DNA of 64,000 bases from Pseudomonas sp. SJZ079. Its GTDB lineage: Bacteria; Pseudomonadota; Gammaproteobacteria; Pseudomonadales; Pseudomonadaceae. Shown here in pieces: positions 19,941 to 29,229 of the stretch. Position 1 is the stretch's first letter. Every line of letters starts with the position of its first letter. The stretch spans positions 1 to 64,000 of the forward strand of contig NZ_VIUH01000016.1 of NCBI RefSeq assembly GCF_007993865.1, given 5' to 3'. The notes under the pieces were generated by a model. The model ran no database searches. It saw only the letters and a list, made by a program, of their open reading frames with translations, and was not told the origin of the DNA. A program made the position numbers and the translations under genes.

Positions 19941-20106
19941 CCTAGTGGCCTGTGTGGCTAGTTCAATTAGTCAATTTCGGCGTCTGAGGCCCCGATACTG
20001 CGTTGCCGCTTCTCGCCATAGCCCGCTATGACTCGTCGCAGCTCCTGGTCTCGCAGCCTCGGCCATTCGAACTTGAGTTAACCAACTAACCGTACAGGCC
20101 ACTAGG
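19941..20106. repeat. Inverted-repeat element, copy 1 (166 bp)
   Basis: Bounded by a perfect 13-bp inverted repeat, CCTAGTGGCCTGT (19941-19953) and ACAGGCCACTAGG (20094-20106). Pairing continues imperfectly inward (CTAGTT against AACTAAC). Copy 2 lies at 44002-44118 and shares both ends and most of the interior but lacks about 45 bp of the middle. There is no ORF inside. It looks like a non-autonomous, MITE-like mobile repeat. It fills much of the 332-bp gap between the haloacid dehalogenase gene and recC, in which I see nothing else but the recC leader. Confidence 0.7.
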
Positions 20107-20132
20107 CCGATTGAACGGATGCGACCCTGCCC

Positions 20133-23100
20133 ATGCTCACCCTCTACCACGCCCCTGATCTGGAAACCCTCGGCGAGCTGGCCACCAGCCTGCTCGGCCA
20201 GCCGCAACGCGAGCCTTTCGCCCCGGCGCTGGTGGTGGTGCCGAGCCAGGGCATCGGCCGCTGGCTGACCCTGGAGCTGGCGCGCAAGCAGGGCATCGCC
20301 ATGCAGCTGGAGGTGCAGCTGCCGGCCAAGTTCGTCTGGGATCTGTCGCGCCTGGTGCTTGGCCAGCTGCCCGAGCAGTCGGCGTTCTCTCCCAGCACCC
20401 TGAGCTGGCGCCTGTACGACTGGCTGTGCGAGCCGGAGCAGCTGGTCCAGGCGCCGCGCCTGGCGCACTACCTGGAGGGCGGCGACGAGCGCCGGCGGCT
20501 GTCGCTGGCGGCGAAGATCGCCGACGTATTCGACCAGTACCTGCTGTATCGCGACGACTGGCTGGCGGTCTGGGAGCGCAACGAATTGCTCGAGCTGGGC
20601 CCGGATGAAGCCTGGCAGGCGCTGCTCTGGCGCGAGCTGACCCGTGACGGCCACCCGCACCGCGCGCGCCTGCTCGACGAGCTGCTGCAGCGCCTGCATG
20701 GCGGCGAAGCGCTCGCCGGCCTGCCGGAACGCCTGCTGGTGTTCGGCATCAGCAGCCTGCCGCCGCACCACCTGCGCGTGCTCGAGGGCTTGGCGCGGCA
20801 TACCGAGGTGGTGATCTTCGCCCTCAACCCGTGCCGCGAGGCCTGGGGCGATATTCGCGACATGCGTGAATTGGCGCGGCAAACCGAGCTGAGCCCGGAC
20901 GACTGGTACCTGGACGTCGGTCATCCGTTGCTGGCCAGTCTGGGTAAGCAGGGGCGGGACTTCTTCGATGCCCTGTTCGCCCTGGCTTCGAGCGAGGGCA
21001 GTCAGGAGATCGGTATCTACTCGGAAGATGCCGACCTGCACGACGGTAGCCTGTTGCAGGCCTTGCAGAACGACATCCTGCGCCTGCGCACCCGCCAGCC
21101 GGAGGAGCGTCTGGCGCTGCGTGAGGATGACCGCTCGCTGGAGGTGCATGTCGCCCACTCGCCGCTGCGCGAGGTGGAAATCCTGCATGACCAGTTGCTC
21201 GCGCGTTTCCAGGCCGACCCGCAGTTGAGCCCGGATCAGGTGGTGGTGCTGACCCCGGACATCGAGCGCTATGCGCCCTATATCGAAGCGGTGTTCGCTC
21301 CGCGCGAAGGGGTGCCGCGTATCCCCTTCAGCCTGGCCGACCGTAGCCTGCGCGCGGAAATTCCACTGATCGAGGCCTTCCTCAACCTGCTGGCCCTGCC
21401 CGACAGCCGCTTCGCCGCCGAGGAAATCCTCGCCTGGCTGGAGCAACCGGCCCTCGCTCGGCGTGCCGGCATAGAGGCGGAAGACCTGCCGCTGCTGCGT
21501 GACTGGCTGCGCGACGCCGGGGTGCGCTGGGGCCGCGACAGCGGCCATCGTGAGCAGCTGGGGCTGCCGGCAGATGCGGCCTTCACCTGGCGCCAGGGCC
21601 TGGATCGCCTGTTGCTGGGCTTTGCCGCGCCGCCACAGTTGGCCGGCTTGGCGGCGCCCTTGCTCGGCGACAGCTGGCCGCTGGATGCCCTGGAAGGCGG
21701 TCGCGCGCAGCTGCTCGGGCGCTTGTGCGCCTTCGTCGAGCGTCTGGCCGCGCTGGCGCAGAGCATGCAGCGCCCGCGCAGCCTGGCCGAGTGGGCCGAG
21801 ACCCTGCTCGGGCTGATCGACAACCTGTTCGACGAGCGCGAGGCCGGCGATACCTTGTTGCTGCTGTCCAAGGCCTGCGCCGCCCTGGCCGAGCAGGCCA
21901 CGGCGTCTGGCATCGAACGACCGCTGGAGCTGGCGCTGATCCGTCAGCAACTCAGTGCGGCGCTGGAGCAGGGCAGCGGCGCTTCGGGCTTTCTCACCGG
22001 CGCGGTGACCTTCTGCACCATGGTGCCGATGCGCAGCCTGCCGTTCCGCCTGGTTTGCCTGCTCGGTCTGGACGACGGCGCGCTGCCTCGGCGCACACCG
22101 GCCGCCGGCTTCGACCTGATCGGCCAGAAACCCCGGCGTGGCGACCGCGCGCGACGTCTGGACGACCGCTACCTGCTGCTGGAAACCCTGCTCTCGGCGC
22201 GCAGCGGCCTGTATTTGAGCTACGTCGGCCGCGACCCGCGCAGCAACGCCGAGCTGCCGCCTTCGGTGCTGGTCAGCGAGTTGCTGGATGTCATCGACCT
22301 GACCGCCGTCTGTGGCAATGCAGCTGGTGGCAGCGGCCTTGGCCGCGATGCGTCATCCACAGATGCTGCTCGGCCAAGGCCGCTCCCACAAGAGCAAAAA
22401 GCCAGCGCGCAGATCAGCCTACAGCACCCGTTGCAACCCTTCGCCCCCGGCAATTTTTCCGGCGGCCAGCAGGCCGGCTTCGCCGCGCCCTGGTTTCGCG
22501 CGGCGCAGCGCCTGAGCCAGGCGGTCGAGCAACCGCTGCCCTTTGCCAGCGCCTTGAGCGAGCCGGACCAGGACTGGCTGACCCTGGAACCCAGTCAGCT
22601 GATTCACTGTTTCAAGCACCCGGCGCGCTACCTGCTGGAGCAGCGCCTCGGCCTGCGCCTGGCGCAAGGCGAAGAGGCCCTGGCCGGCGACGAGCCGTTC
22701 AGCGTCGAATGGACCAGCCAACACGGCCTGCGCCAACTGGCCCTGCAGGCCATCGAGCGGGGCTGGAGTGAGCGCGAGGAGCGCGCCGTGGCCGCCGCCT
22801 CGGGCTGGTTGCCGGTGGGCGAGTTGGGGCAGGCGCATTGGGGGCAGATTCGCGGACCGATTCGCGCCTTCGCTCCGACCCTGTTCGACGAGCGCCCCGA
22901 CGACACCCCGCAACCGCTGCTGGTGGATCTCCAGCTGGCCGGCGTGCGCATCCATGGCTGGCTCGACGGCGTCAGCGCCAGCGGCTTGTTCGACTACCGC
23001 CTGCGCGATTTGGGCGCCTGGGAACTGGCGCCGTTCTGGCTGCGCCACCTGCTGCTCAACTGCGCCGCCACCCCAGGCATCGCCCGCGACAGCCGTCTGT

Positions 23101-23462
23101 TGTCGCCGAAGAGCGAGTGGCGCCTGGGGCCGCTGGCGGGGCCGCTGGAGCTGCTGCAACCCTGGCTCGAGGCCTACAAGTCGGCACTGCGCGAACCGCT
23201 GCCGCTGTTGGCCAAGTGCAGCTATGGCTTCGCCAAGAAATGGCGCAAGCCCGGACGCAAGGAGCCCATCGACGCGGCCCGCGCGGAAGCCCGGGTGATG
23301 TGGCTAGGCAACGACTTCATGAGCGGCGAGAGCCAGGACCCCTGGAACGCCCTGGCCTTCCGTGACCGCGAGCCGCTGGACGAACGCTTCGAAACGCTGG
23401 CCGAACAGTTGTACGGCCCGGCGCTGGACGCCTTGCAGGGTGAAGAGGAAGACCACCCATGA
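20133..23462 (+). CDS. recC: Exodeoxyribonuclease V subunit RecC
   Basis: A 1109-residue RecC, the Chi-scanning subunit of the RecBCD helicase-nuclease that repairs double-strand breaks and degrades foreign linear DNA. The N-terminal block (LTLYHAPDLETL, VVPSQGIGRWL) and the inactivated nuclease-like C-terminal domain match the family. Residues about 730-752, rich in Gly, Ser and Pro, are encoded by an in-frame REP pair (22330-22390) and look like an inserted surface loop. The stop overlaps the recB start (ATGA). Order is recC-recB-recD. Confidence 0.93.
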   Translation: MLTLYHAPDLETLGELATSLLGQPQREPFAPALVVVPSQGIGRWLTLELARKQGIAMQLEVQLPAKFVWDLSRLVLGQLPEQSAFSPSTLSWRLYDWLCEPEQLVQAPRLAHYLEGGDERRRLSLAAKIADVFDQYLLYRDDWLAVWERNELLELGPDEAWQALLWRELTRDGHPHRARLLDELLQRLHGGEALAGLPERLLVFGISSLPPHHLRVLEGLARHTEVVIFALNPCREAWGDIRDMRELARQTELSPDDWYLDVGHPLLASLGKQGRDFFDALFALASSEGSQEIGIYSEDADLHDGSLLQALQNDILRLRTRQPEERLALREDDRSLEVHVAHSPLREVEILHDQLLARFQADPQLSPDQVVVLTPDIERYAPYIEAVFAPREGVPRIPFSLADRSLRAEIPLIEAFLNLLALPDSRFAAEEILAWLEQPALARRAGIEAEDLPLLRDWLRDAGVRWGRDSGHREQLGLPADAAFTWRQGLDRLLLGFAAPPQLAGLAAPLLGDSWPLDALEGGRAQLLGRLCAFVERLAALAQSMQRPRSLAEWAETLLGLIDNLFDEREAGDTLLLLSKACAALAEQATASGIERPLELALIRQQLSAALEQGSGASGFLTGAVTFCTMVPMRSLPFRLVCLLGLDDGALPRRTPAAGFDLIGQKPRRGDRARRLDDRYLLLETLLSARSGLYLSYVGRDPRSNAELPPSVLVSELLDVIDLTAVCGNAAGGSGLGRDASSTDAARPRPLPQEQKASAQISLQHPLQPFAPGNFSGGQQAGFAAPWFRAAQRLSQAVEQPLPFASALSEPDQDWLTLEPSQLIHCFKHPARYLLEQRLGLRLAQGEEALAGDEPFSVEWTSQHGLRQLALQAIERGWSEREERAVAAASGWLPVGELGQAHWGQIRGPIRAFAPTLFDERPDDTPQPLLVDLQLAGVRIHGWLDGVSASGLFDYRLRDLGAWELAPFWLRHLLLNCAATPGIARDSRLLSPKSEWRLGPLAGPLELLQPWLEAYKSALREPLPLLAKCSYGFAKKWRKPGRKEPIDAARAEARVMWLGNDFMSGESQDPWNALAFRDREPLDERFETLAEQLYGPALDALQGEEEDHP
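22330..22390. repeat. REP pair inside the recC coding sequence
   Basis: Two inverted REP arms are present: AGCGGCCTTGGCCGCGATG near 22332-22350 and CGGCCAAGGCCGCTCCCACA at 22371-22390, separated by about 20 bp. The same arm sequence occurs in the intergenic REP pair at 31461-31509. It keeps the recC frame open and adds roughly 25 residues of low-complexity sequence. Confidence 0.78.
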
Positions 23463-26400
23463 GCAGCGCCCATCTGGATCTCCTCAGCGACTCCTTCAGC
23501 GGCCGTTCGCTGATCGAAGCCAGTGCCGGCACCGGCAAGACCTGGACCCTCACCGCGCTGTACGCCCGCCTGCTGCTGGAGAAGCAGCTGTCGGTGGCGC
23601 AGATTCTGGTGGTGACCTTCACCACCGCGGCCACCGCCGAACTGCGCGAGCGCATTCGTAAGCGCCTGGCCGAACTCTTGGCGGTCTACGAGCAGGGTCC
23701 GGGAGCGGACGAGTTGCTCAACCGCCTGCACGCCCAGTACCCGGATGCGGCCAGTCACCGCCGGCTGCTGCTGGCGGTGCATGGCTTCGACGAGGCGGCG
23801 ATCTTCACCATTCACGGTTTCTGCCAGCGTGCCCTGCAGGACGCCGCGTTCGAGGCCGGTGGTGACTTCGACAACGAACTGACCCACGACGACCGGGAGA
23901 TTCTCGACGCCCTGCTCGCCGACCTGTGGCGGCATGAGCTGGCCGCCGCCGAGCCGGAATGGGCGGCCTTTCTGGTGCAGCGCAAGCTCACCCCGCAGAG
24001 CCTGCGCCAGCGTTTGCGCAACCACCTGGGCAAGCCCTACCTGCGCATCGAGCCGCAACCCGGCGCCAGCAGCGAGATGAGCGCTCTGCGCGAGGCCTGG
24101 CAGCAGGCGCAGCGCTGCTGGCAGCGCGACAGTGCGGCCTGGCTGGAGCAGCTTAAGGCCTTCGACGGCTTCAAGAGCAATATGTGCAACCCGGCCAAGC
24201 TGGGCCTCTGGCAGGCCGAGCTGGAGGGCTACTTCAGCGATGCCGCCGCCCTGTTCAGCAAGACCGAGGCGCACCAGCGGCTATCCCGTGAGGGCCTGGC
24301 CAAGGCCAGCAAGAAGGGCAGCAGCGCGCCGCACAGCCCGCTGGCCGAAGCCCTGCAAGGCCTTTGTGAGGCCCTGGAGGCGGCGCAACCCGAGGCCGAG
24401 CAACGGCTGATCGACCTGCAGGTGCGGCTGATCGGCCAGCTCAACCAGCAGTTGCCACAGCGCAAGGCGGCGCAGCGTCTGCTGGCCTTCGACGACCTGC
24501 TCAACAAGCTACAGCAGGCGCTGTACGGCGAGGGCGGCGAGCACCTGGCCGGCACCCTGCGCGAGCAGTACCCGGTGGCGCTGATCGACGAGTTCCAGGA
24601 CACCGATCCGGTGCAGTACCAGGTGTTTCGCCGCATTTATTCAAACTCTGACGCCGCCAGCGAGGGGCGCAGTAGCCAGGGTGGTGATCTGTGTTTTGTC
24701 GGCGACCCCAAGCAGGCCATCTATGCCTTCAGGGGGGCGGACCTGGCCACCTACCTCAAGGCCCGCAGCGAGGCCGCGCGGCAGTACAGCCTGGCCACCA
24801 ACCACCGCTCGACCCCCGAGCTGATCGCCGCGCTCAACCAGCTGTTCGACCGACCCATGCCGTTCGCCGAACCGGGACTCAGCTACCCGCCCGTCGGTGC
24901 CAGCCAACGGCCACGGCCGCAGCTGGTGCTGCCCGTTGTCGAGGATGAGCAGGACGCGCCTTTGGCCCTGGTGTGGCTGGATGACGACTACCTCGGCAAG
25001 GGCGAGGCCGGCGCCCTGGTCGCCCGCGATACCGCGCGGCGCATCGCCGCCGTGCTGGCGGCGAGTAGCCAGGGCGAGGCTTATTTTGAAGAACCTGACG
25101 CAGCTATCGCGGAACGCAGCAGCTTTAAGCGGACTCCGCTCAAGGGCGGGGATATCGCGGTGCTGGTCGCCAGCCACCGCCAGGCCAGCGAAGTGGCTAG
25201 CGAACTGGCCGAACGCGGCGTGCCCAGCGTGCGCCGCGGCAAGGAAAACGTCTGGCACAGCGAAGAGGCCGCCGCACTGGCCGCAGTGCTCGCCGCCTAC
25301 GCCGAGCCGGGCCGCGAGGGCGCGTTGCGCTACGCCCTGGCCAGCCGTCTGCTGGGCCGTAGCGCGGCGGATCTGGCCGCCTGCCAGGACGACGCCCGCG
25401 CCTGGGACGAGGAGCGCGAAGCCGCCGAACGCTACCACCAGCTCTGGCAGCAGCAGGGTTTCATGCGCGCCTTCCGCGCCTGGCTGGACGAGCAGCAGGT
25501 GGCGCAGCGCTTGCTGGCCCTGGTCGACGGCGAGCGTCGCCTGACCAACCTGCTGCACCTGGCCGAGCTGCTGCAAACCGAGAGCCTGCAGCGTTCGGGG
25601 CTGGAGCAGCTGCTGAGCTGGTTCAACGCCCAGCGCAGCAGTGAGGCCCACGGCGAGGAGGCCCTGCTGCGCCTGGAGAGCGATGCCGAGCGGGTGCAGA
25701 TCGTCACCATCCACACCGCCAAGGGCCTGGAATACCCGCTGGTGTTCTGCCCCTACCTGTGGGACGGCGCCCTGTTGCGCCAGCAGGAAGACATCACCTG
25801 CCATGCCGACGACGGCACGCCGTTGCTCGACCTCGGTGGTGAGGACTTCGATACGCACCGCGAGCGTGCCCGCCACGAGCGTTTCGCCGAGCGCCTGCGC
25901 CTGACCTATGTGGCCCTGACCCGTGCCCGCGACCGTCTGTGGCTGCACTGGGGCCCGGTGGACTGCAAGCCGAAGAAGGACGGCAGCCTCAGCGAGGCCG
26001 GTCTGCACAGCAGCGCCCTGGCCTGGCTGCTGCACGGCCGCAGCTTGCCAGGCGAGGATGCCCTGGGCGAATTGGCCGGCCATCTGCAGAGCCTCAGCCC
26101 GAGCGGCCTGCGCAGTGAAATCGAGCAACTGGTGGCCAGCAGTCAGGGGCAGATGGCCGTGCAGCCGCTGCGCGAGCGCGAAGCCAGTGCCGCCGGGGAA
26201 CGCCGCGCAGCGGCGCCGCAGCAACTCGAGCAGCTGCGCCGCAGCCTGTACAGCGCCTGGCGTATCGGCAGCTTCTCCGGCCTGGCCGCCGGCATGCACA
26301 TGGAGGCGCCGGACCGTGACGGGCTGCAGATGCCGGCTGCCAGCGAACCGGGTGCGGGCTTCTTCGCCTTCCCCCGTGGCGCCCGTGCCGGTACCTGCCT

Positions 26401-27064
26401 GCACGCGATTCTGGAGGACTGGGCGCGCGGCAAGGCGCCGCTGGCCGAGCTGATCGAGCCGGCGCTGAGCGGCCACGGCATCAGCAGCGACTGGGGCGAA
26501 GTGGCGCTGAGCCAGTTGCAGCAGGTGGTCGATAGCGATCTCGACGGCCAGGGTCTGACTCTTGCCAGCCTGCAGTCGGCGCGGCGCCTGCCGGAACTGG
26601 GCTTCACCTTCCCGGTGGCGAATCTGGATGTGGCGCGTCTGCGGGCGATCCTCAGCGATCCGGCCTTTGGGCTGCCCGCGCCGATGCGCGAGGCCGCCGC
26701 GCGCCTGGAGTTCGACAGCCTCAAGGGCTTTCTCAAGGGCTTTATCGATTTGACCTTCGAACATGACGGGCGCTGGTACATCGCCGACTACAAGTCCAAC
26801 TGGCTCGGCCCGGACGCCAGTTTCTATGGCGGTGAGCGGCTGATCCAGGCGCTGGCTGGTGAGCACTACTACCTGCAATACCTGATCTACCTGGTGGCGC
26901 TGCGGCGCTTCCTGCGTCAGCGCCTGGCCGAGTTCGACGACAGTCAGCTGGGCGGCGCCTACTACCTGTTCCTGCGCGGCATGCCGAGTGCCGGGGTGTA
27001 TTTCGCCCGACCGGCTGACAGCCTGCTGGATGCCCTGGATCGACTGTTTGCGGAGGGCGTCTGA
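23459..27064 (+). CDS. recB: Exodeoxyribonuclease V subunit RecB
   Basis: A 1201-residue RecB: 3'-5' SF1A helicase plus nuclease. Walker A is ASAGTGKT (residues 21-28). The helicase DEFQDTD motif II and the later QIVTIHTAKGLEYP and LTYVALTRARDRL motifs are present. The C-terminal nuclease centre is intact: Asp1097 (GFIDL), Asp1110 and Lys1112 (ADYKSN), equivalent to E. coli D1067, D1080 and K1082. It is translationally coupled to recC by a 4-bp overlap. The TGATG at its stop opens a short reading frame that runs to recD. Confidence 0.95.
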   Translation: MSSAHLDLLSDSFSGRSLIEASAGTGKTWTLTALYARLLLEKQLSVAQILVVTFTTAATAELRERIRKRLAELLAVYEQGPGADELLNRLHAQYPDAASHRRLLLAVHGFDEAAIFTIHGFCQRALQDAAFEAGGDFDNELTHDDREILDALLADLWRHELAAAEPEWAAFLVQRKLTPQSLRQRLRNHLGKPYLRIEPQPGASSEMSALREAWQQAQRCWQRDSAAWLEQLKAFDGFKSNMCNPAKLGLWQAELEGYFSDAAALFSKTEAHQRLSREGLAKASKKGSSAPHSPLAEALQGLCEALEAAQPEAEQRLIDLQVRLIGQLNQQLPQRKAAQRLLAFDDLLNKLQQALYGEGGEHLAGTLREQYPVALIDEFQDTDPVQYQVFRRIYSNSDAASEGRSSQGGDLCFVGDPKQAIYAFRGADLATYLKARSEAARQYSLATNHRSTPELIAALNQLFDRPMPFAEPGLSYPPVGASQRPRPQLVLPVVEDEQDAPLALVWLDDDYLGKGEAGALVARDTARRIAAVLAASSQGEAYFEEPDAAIAERSSFKRTPLKGGDIAVLVASHRQASEVASELAERGVPSVRRGKENVWHSEEAAALAAVLAAYAEPGREGALRYALASRLLGRSAADLAACQDDARAWDEEREAAERYHQLWQQQGFMRAFRAWLDEQQVAQRLLALVDGERRLTNLLHLAELLQTESLQRSGLEQLLSWFNAQRSSEAHGEEALLRLESDAERVQIVTIHTAKGLEYPLVFCPYLWDGALLRQQEDITCHADDGTPLLDLGGEDFDTHRERARHERFAERLRLTYVALTRARDRLWLHWGPVDCKPKKDGSLSEAGLHSSALAWLLHGRSLPGEDALGELAGHLQSLSPSGLRSEIEQLVASSQGQMAVQPLREREASAAGERRAAAPQQLEQLRRSLYSAWRIGSFSGLAAGMHMEAPDRDGLQMPAASEPGAGFFAFPRGARAGTCLHAILEDWARGKAPLAELIEPALSGHGISSDWGEVALSQLQQVVDSDLDGQGLTLASLQSARRLPELGFTFPVANLDVARLRAILSDPAFGLPAPMREAAARLEFDSLKGFLKGFIDLTFEHDGRWYIADYKSNWLGPDASFYGGERLIQALAGEHYYLQYLIYLVALRRFLRQRLAEFDDSQLGGAYYLFLRGMPSAGVYFARPADSLLDALDRLFAEGV

Positions 27065-27074
27065 TGCGCACGCT

Positions 27075-27146
27075 GAGTAGCCCGGATGCAATCCGGGGGG
27101 CTTACCGGACACCGCGAAATCCGCTCCCGGAATGCATCCCGGCTAG
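27075..27146. repeat. Imperfect palindromic element between recB and recD
   Basis: The ends, TAGCCCGGATGCAATCCGG and its near reverse complement CCCGGAATGCATCCCGGCTA, pair over about 20 bp with a few mismatches. This is a common type of dispersed palindrome in gammaproteobacterial intergenic DNA. It lies directly after the recB stop. Confidence 0.6.
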
Positions 27147-27168
27147 GGCTTTGCTGCAGTTTATTCGT

Positions 27169-27233
27169 GTAGGAGCCAGCTTGCTGGCGATCCGCTGTCG
27201 AGATAACAGCATCGCCAGCAAGCTGGCTCCTAC
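27169..27233. repeat. REP-type palindrome with perfect 23-bp arms
   Basis: The left arm (27169-27191) starts GTAGGAGCCAGC and the right arm (27211-27233) ends GCTGGCTCCTAC. They are exact reverse complements around a 19-nt centre. This is a different REP subtype from that in recC (core AGCTTGCTGGCG rather than GGCCTTGGCCGCG). Confidence 0.8.
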
Positions 27234-27263
27234 CAAGATTGTGCTGCTGTCCGGAGAGCTGCC

Positions 27264-29105
27264 GTGAACCTTACCGACCTGCCCCTCGGCCCGCTGGAGC
27301 GTGCCCTGGTCGACAGCCTGCAGCGTCTCGATCCCGAGGCCAATACCCTGGTGCTGGCCTCGGCGGCGCTGCTCTGTGCGGCCCTGGACAAGGGTGATGT
27401 GTGCCTGCCGCTGGCGCGTCTGGCCGGGCAGCGTCCGTGGCCGGAACACGGCTATACCTTGCCGGCGTTGAGTGACTGGCTGACTGAATTGAACGCCTCG
27501 CCGCTGGTGGGCGCGGCCGGCGCCTTCAGCCCCCTGACCCTGGTGGGGCAGCGCCTCTATCTCGCCCGTTATCAGGCCTACGAGCAGCAGCTGGCCGAAC
27601 AGTTATTGTTGCGCGCAGCGGATCTGCCGGTGGTCGATGAAGCACAGTTGAGCGAGAGCCTGACGCGCCTGTTCGCCTTCAACGCCACATCACAATCAGG
27701 CCAGCCACCCGACTGGCAACGCCTGGCCGCCGCGCAGGCGGTGCGGCGCAAGCTGGCGGTGATCTCCGGCGGCCCAGGCACCGGCAAGACCACCACAGTG
27801 GTGCGCCTGCTCGCCGCGCTCTTGGAGCAACCGGGCGGCGAGCGTCTGGCCATCGGCCTGGCCGCGCCGACCGGCAAGGCGGCGGCGCGCATGGCCGAGG
27901 CGATCCGCAACGCCAAGGCCGCGCTGCCGGTCAGCGACGCGGTGAAAGCGCACCTGCCGGAGGAGGCGCGCACCCTGCACCGCCTGCTCGGCAGCCGCGG
28001 CGACAGCCCGCAAGTGCGGCACCACGCGGCCAATCCGCTGGCGCTGGATGTACTGGTGGTCGACGAAGCCTCGATGGTCGACCTGGCGCTGATGGCCAAG
28101 CTGGTCGACGCCCTGCCGCCGACGGCGCGGCTGATCCTGCTCGGCGACAAGGACCAGCTGGCGGCGGTGGAAGCCGGTGCGGTGTTCGCCGAACTGTGCG
28201 AGGGCCGCGGCTTCGACGCCCAGGCCGCCGCCGACTTGCAGCGCATCACCGGCCAGCAGGTCACGGTGGAAGACCCGCGTTCGGCGCTGGGCGATGCGGT
28301 GGTGCTGTTGGCGCACAGCCACCGCTTCGCCGGCGACAGCGGCATCGGCGAACTGGCCCGGCGCATCAACGGCGGCGATGTCGTCGGCACCCTCAAATTG
28401 CTAGGAGAGCCGCGCAGCGATCTGGCCTGGCAGGCGCAACCGACGCCGCAGGACTTGCTGGAGCGCCTGGACCGCGGCTATGCGCCGTTCCTCGCCGCCG
28501 CCAAGCACGGCGATCCAGCGCAGGCCTTCGCCGCATTCAATGCCTTCCGTGCCCTCTGCGCGCAACGCGAGGGCCCCTGGGGCGTGTCCGGGATCAACGA
28601 GGCGCTGGAGGCGCGGATCAAACGGCGCAGCCAGGTGGCCAGCCGTGAGCGCTGGTATGCCGGCCGCGCGGTGATGGTGCGGCAGAACGACTACGCCCTG
28701 GGCCTGTTCAATGGCGATATCGGCATCTGCCTGCACAGCGAGCATGGCCTGCGGGTGTTTTTCGAGGCCGAGCAGGGTTTGCGCCCCTTCGCCCCGGCGC
28801 GGCTGCCCAGCCACGACAGCGCCTTCGCCATGACCGTGCACAAGAGCCAGGGCTCGGAATTCAGCGAGGTGTTGCTGGCGCTGCCCGAGCAGCCCAGCCC
28901 GTTGCTGACCCGCAGCCTGTTCTACACCGGCATCACCCGGGCCAAACACAAGGTGGAAATCTGGGGTCTGCCGGCGCGTCTGGGCGAGGCGGTAAGCAGC
29001 AAGGCGGAGCGGGCGGCGGGGCTGGCGGAGCGATTGCAGCTGCCGTCTGCACTAAGGCCGGTGCCGGCGAATCTTCGCGGCCAGCAACTGGGGTTGTTCG
29101 GATGA
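27264..29105 (+). CDS. recD: Exodeoxyribonuclease V subunit RecD
   Basis: A 613-residue RecD, the 5'-3' helicase subunit of RecBCD. Walker A is GGPGTGKTTT (about residues 169-178). Motif II is VVDEASMVD, and the C-terminal MTVHKSQGSEF and YTGITRAK motifs are intact. It starts at GTG 27264 with CCGGAGAG upstream. Unlike the tight recC-recB junction, 199 bp of repeat DNA separate it from recB, although the bridging frame may preserve coupling. Confidence 0.94.
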   Translation: MNLTDLPLGPLERALVDSLQRLDPEANTLVLASAALLCAALDKGDVCLPLARLAGQRPWPEHGYTLPALSDWLTELNASPLVGAAGAFSPLTLVGQRLYLARYQAYEQQLAEQLLLRAADLPVVDEAQLSESLTRLFAFNATSQSGQPPDWQRLAAAQAVRRKLAVISGGPGTGKTTTVVRLLAALLEQPGGERLAIGLAAPTGKAAARMAEAIRNAKAALPVSDAVKAHLPEEARTLHRLLGSRGDSPQVRHHAANPLALDVLVVDEASMVDLALMAKLVDALPPTARLILLGDKDQLAAVEAGAVFAELCEGRGFDAQAAADLQRITGQQVTVEDPRSALGDAVVLLAHSHRFAGDSGIGELARRINGGDVVGTLKLLGEPRSDLAWQAQPTPQDLLERLDRGYAPFLAAAKHGDPAQAFAAFNAFRALCAQREGPWGVSGINEALEARIKRRSQVASRERWYAGRAVMVRQNDYALGLFNGDIGICLHSEHGLRVFFEAEQGLRPFAPARLPSHDSAFAMTVHKSQGSEFSEVLLALPEQPSPLLTRSLFYTGITRAKHKVEIWGLPARLGEAVSSKAERAAGLAERLQLPSALRPVPANLRGQQLGLFG

Positions 29106-29229
29106 CACATCGGTCTCGCTGCTAGACCGACTCTAGCGGCCGGACCGGTCATCGTGTCTACACTCAAGGCATTTGCCGGGCTGCGTTGTTGTGGCCGGCA
29201 TTTTCTGATGGATACTAGGGTCGATATTA

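Larger units (their letters stand above)
27064..27267 (+). other. Bridging open frame across the recB-recD gap
   Basis: A 67-codon frame begins with ATG overlapping the recB stop (TGATG) and ends with TGA overlapping the recD GTG start (GTGA). Nearly all of it consists of two palindromic repeats, so it is unlikely to encode a functional peptide. It would, however, let ribosomes leaving recB translate straight into recD. Whether this is selected or accidental is unknown. Confidence 0.3.

Noticed and set aside
19971..21950. A 659-codon open frame antisense to recC
   Set aside because: Sense strand encodes RecC; the antisense product has no family similarity that I recognise.
24641..27112. An 823-codon open frame antisense to recB
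   Set aside because: It mirrors the codon structure of the recB gene on the other strand, has no ribosome site or recognisable domain, and is of the low-complexity Gln/Val/Ala/Gly type expected from antisense reading of high-GC genes.
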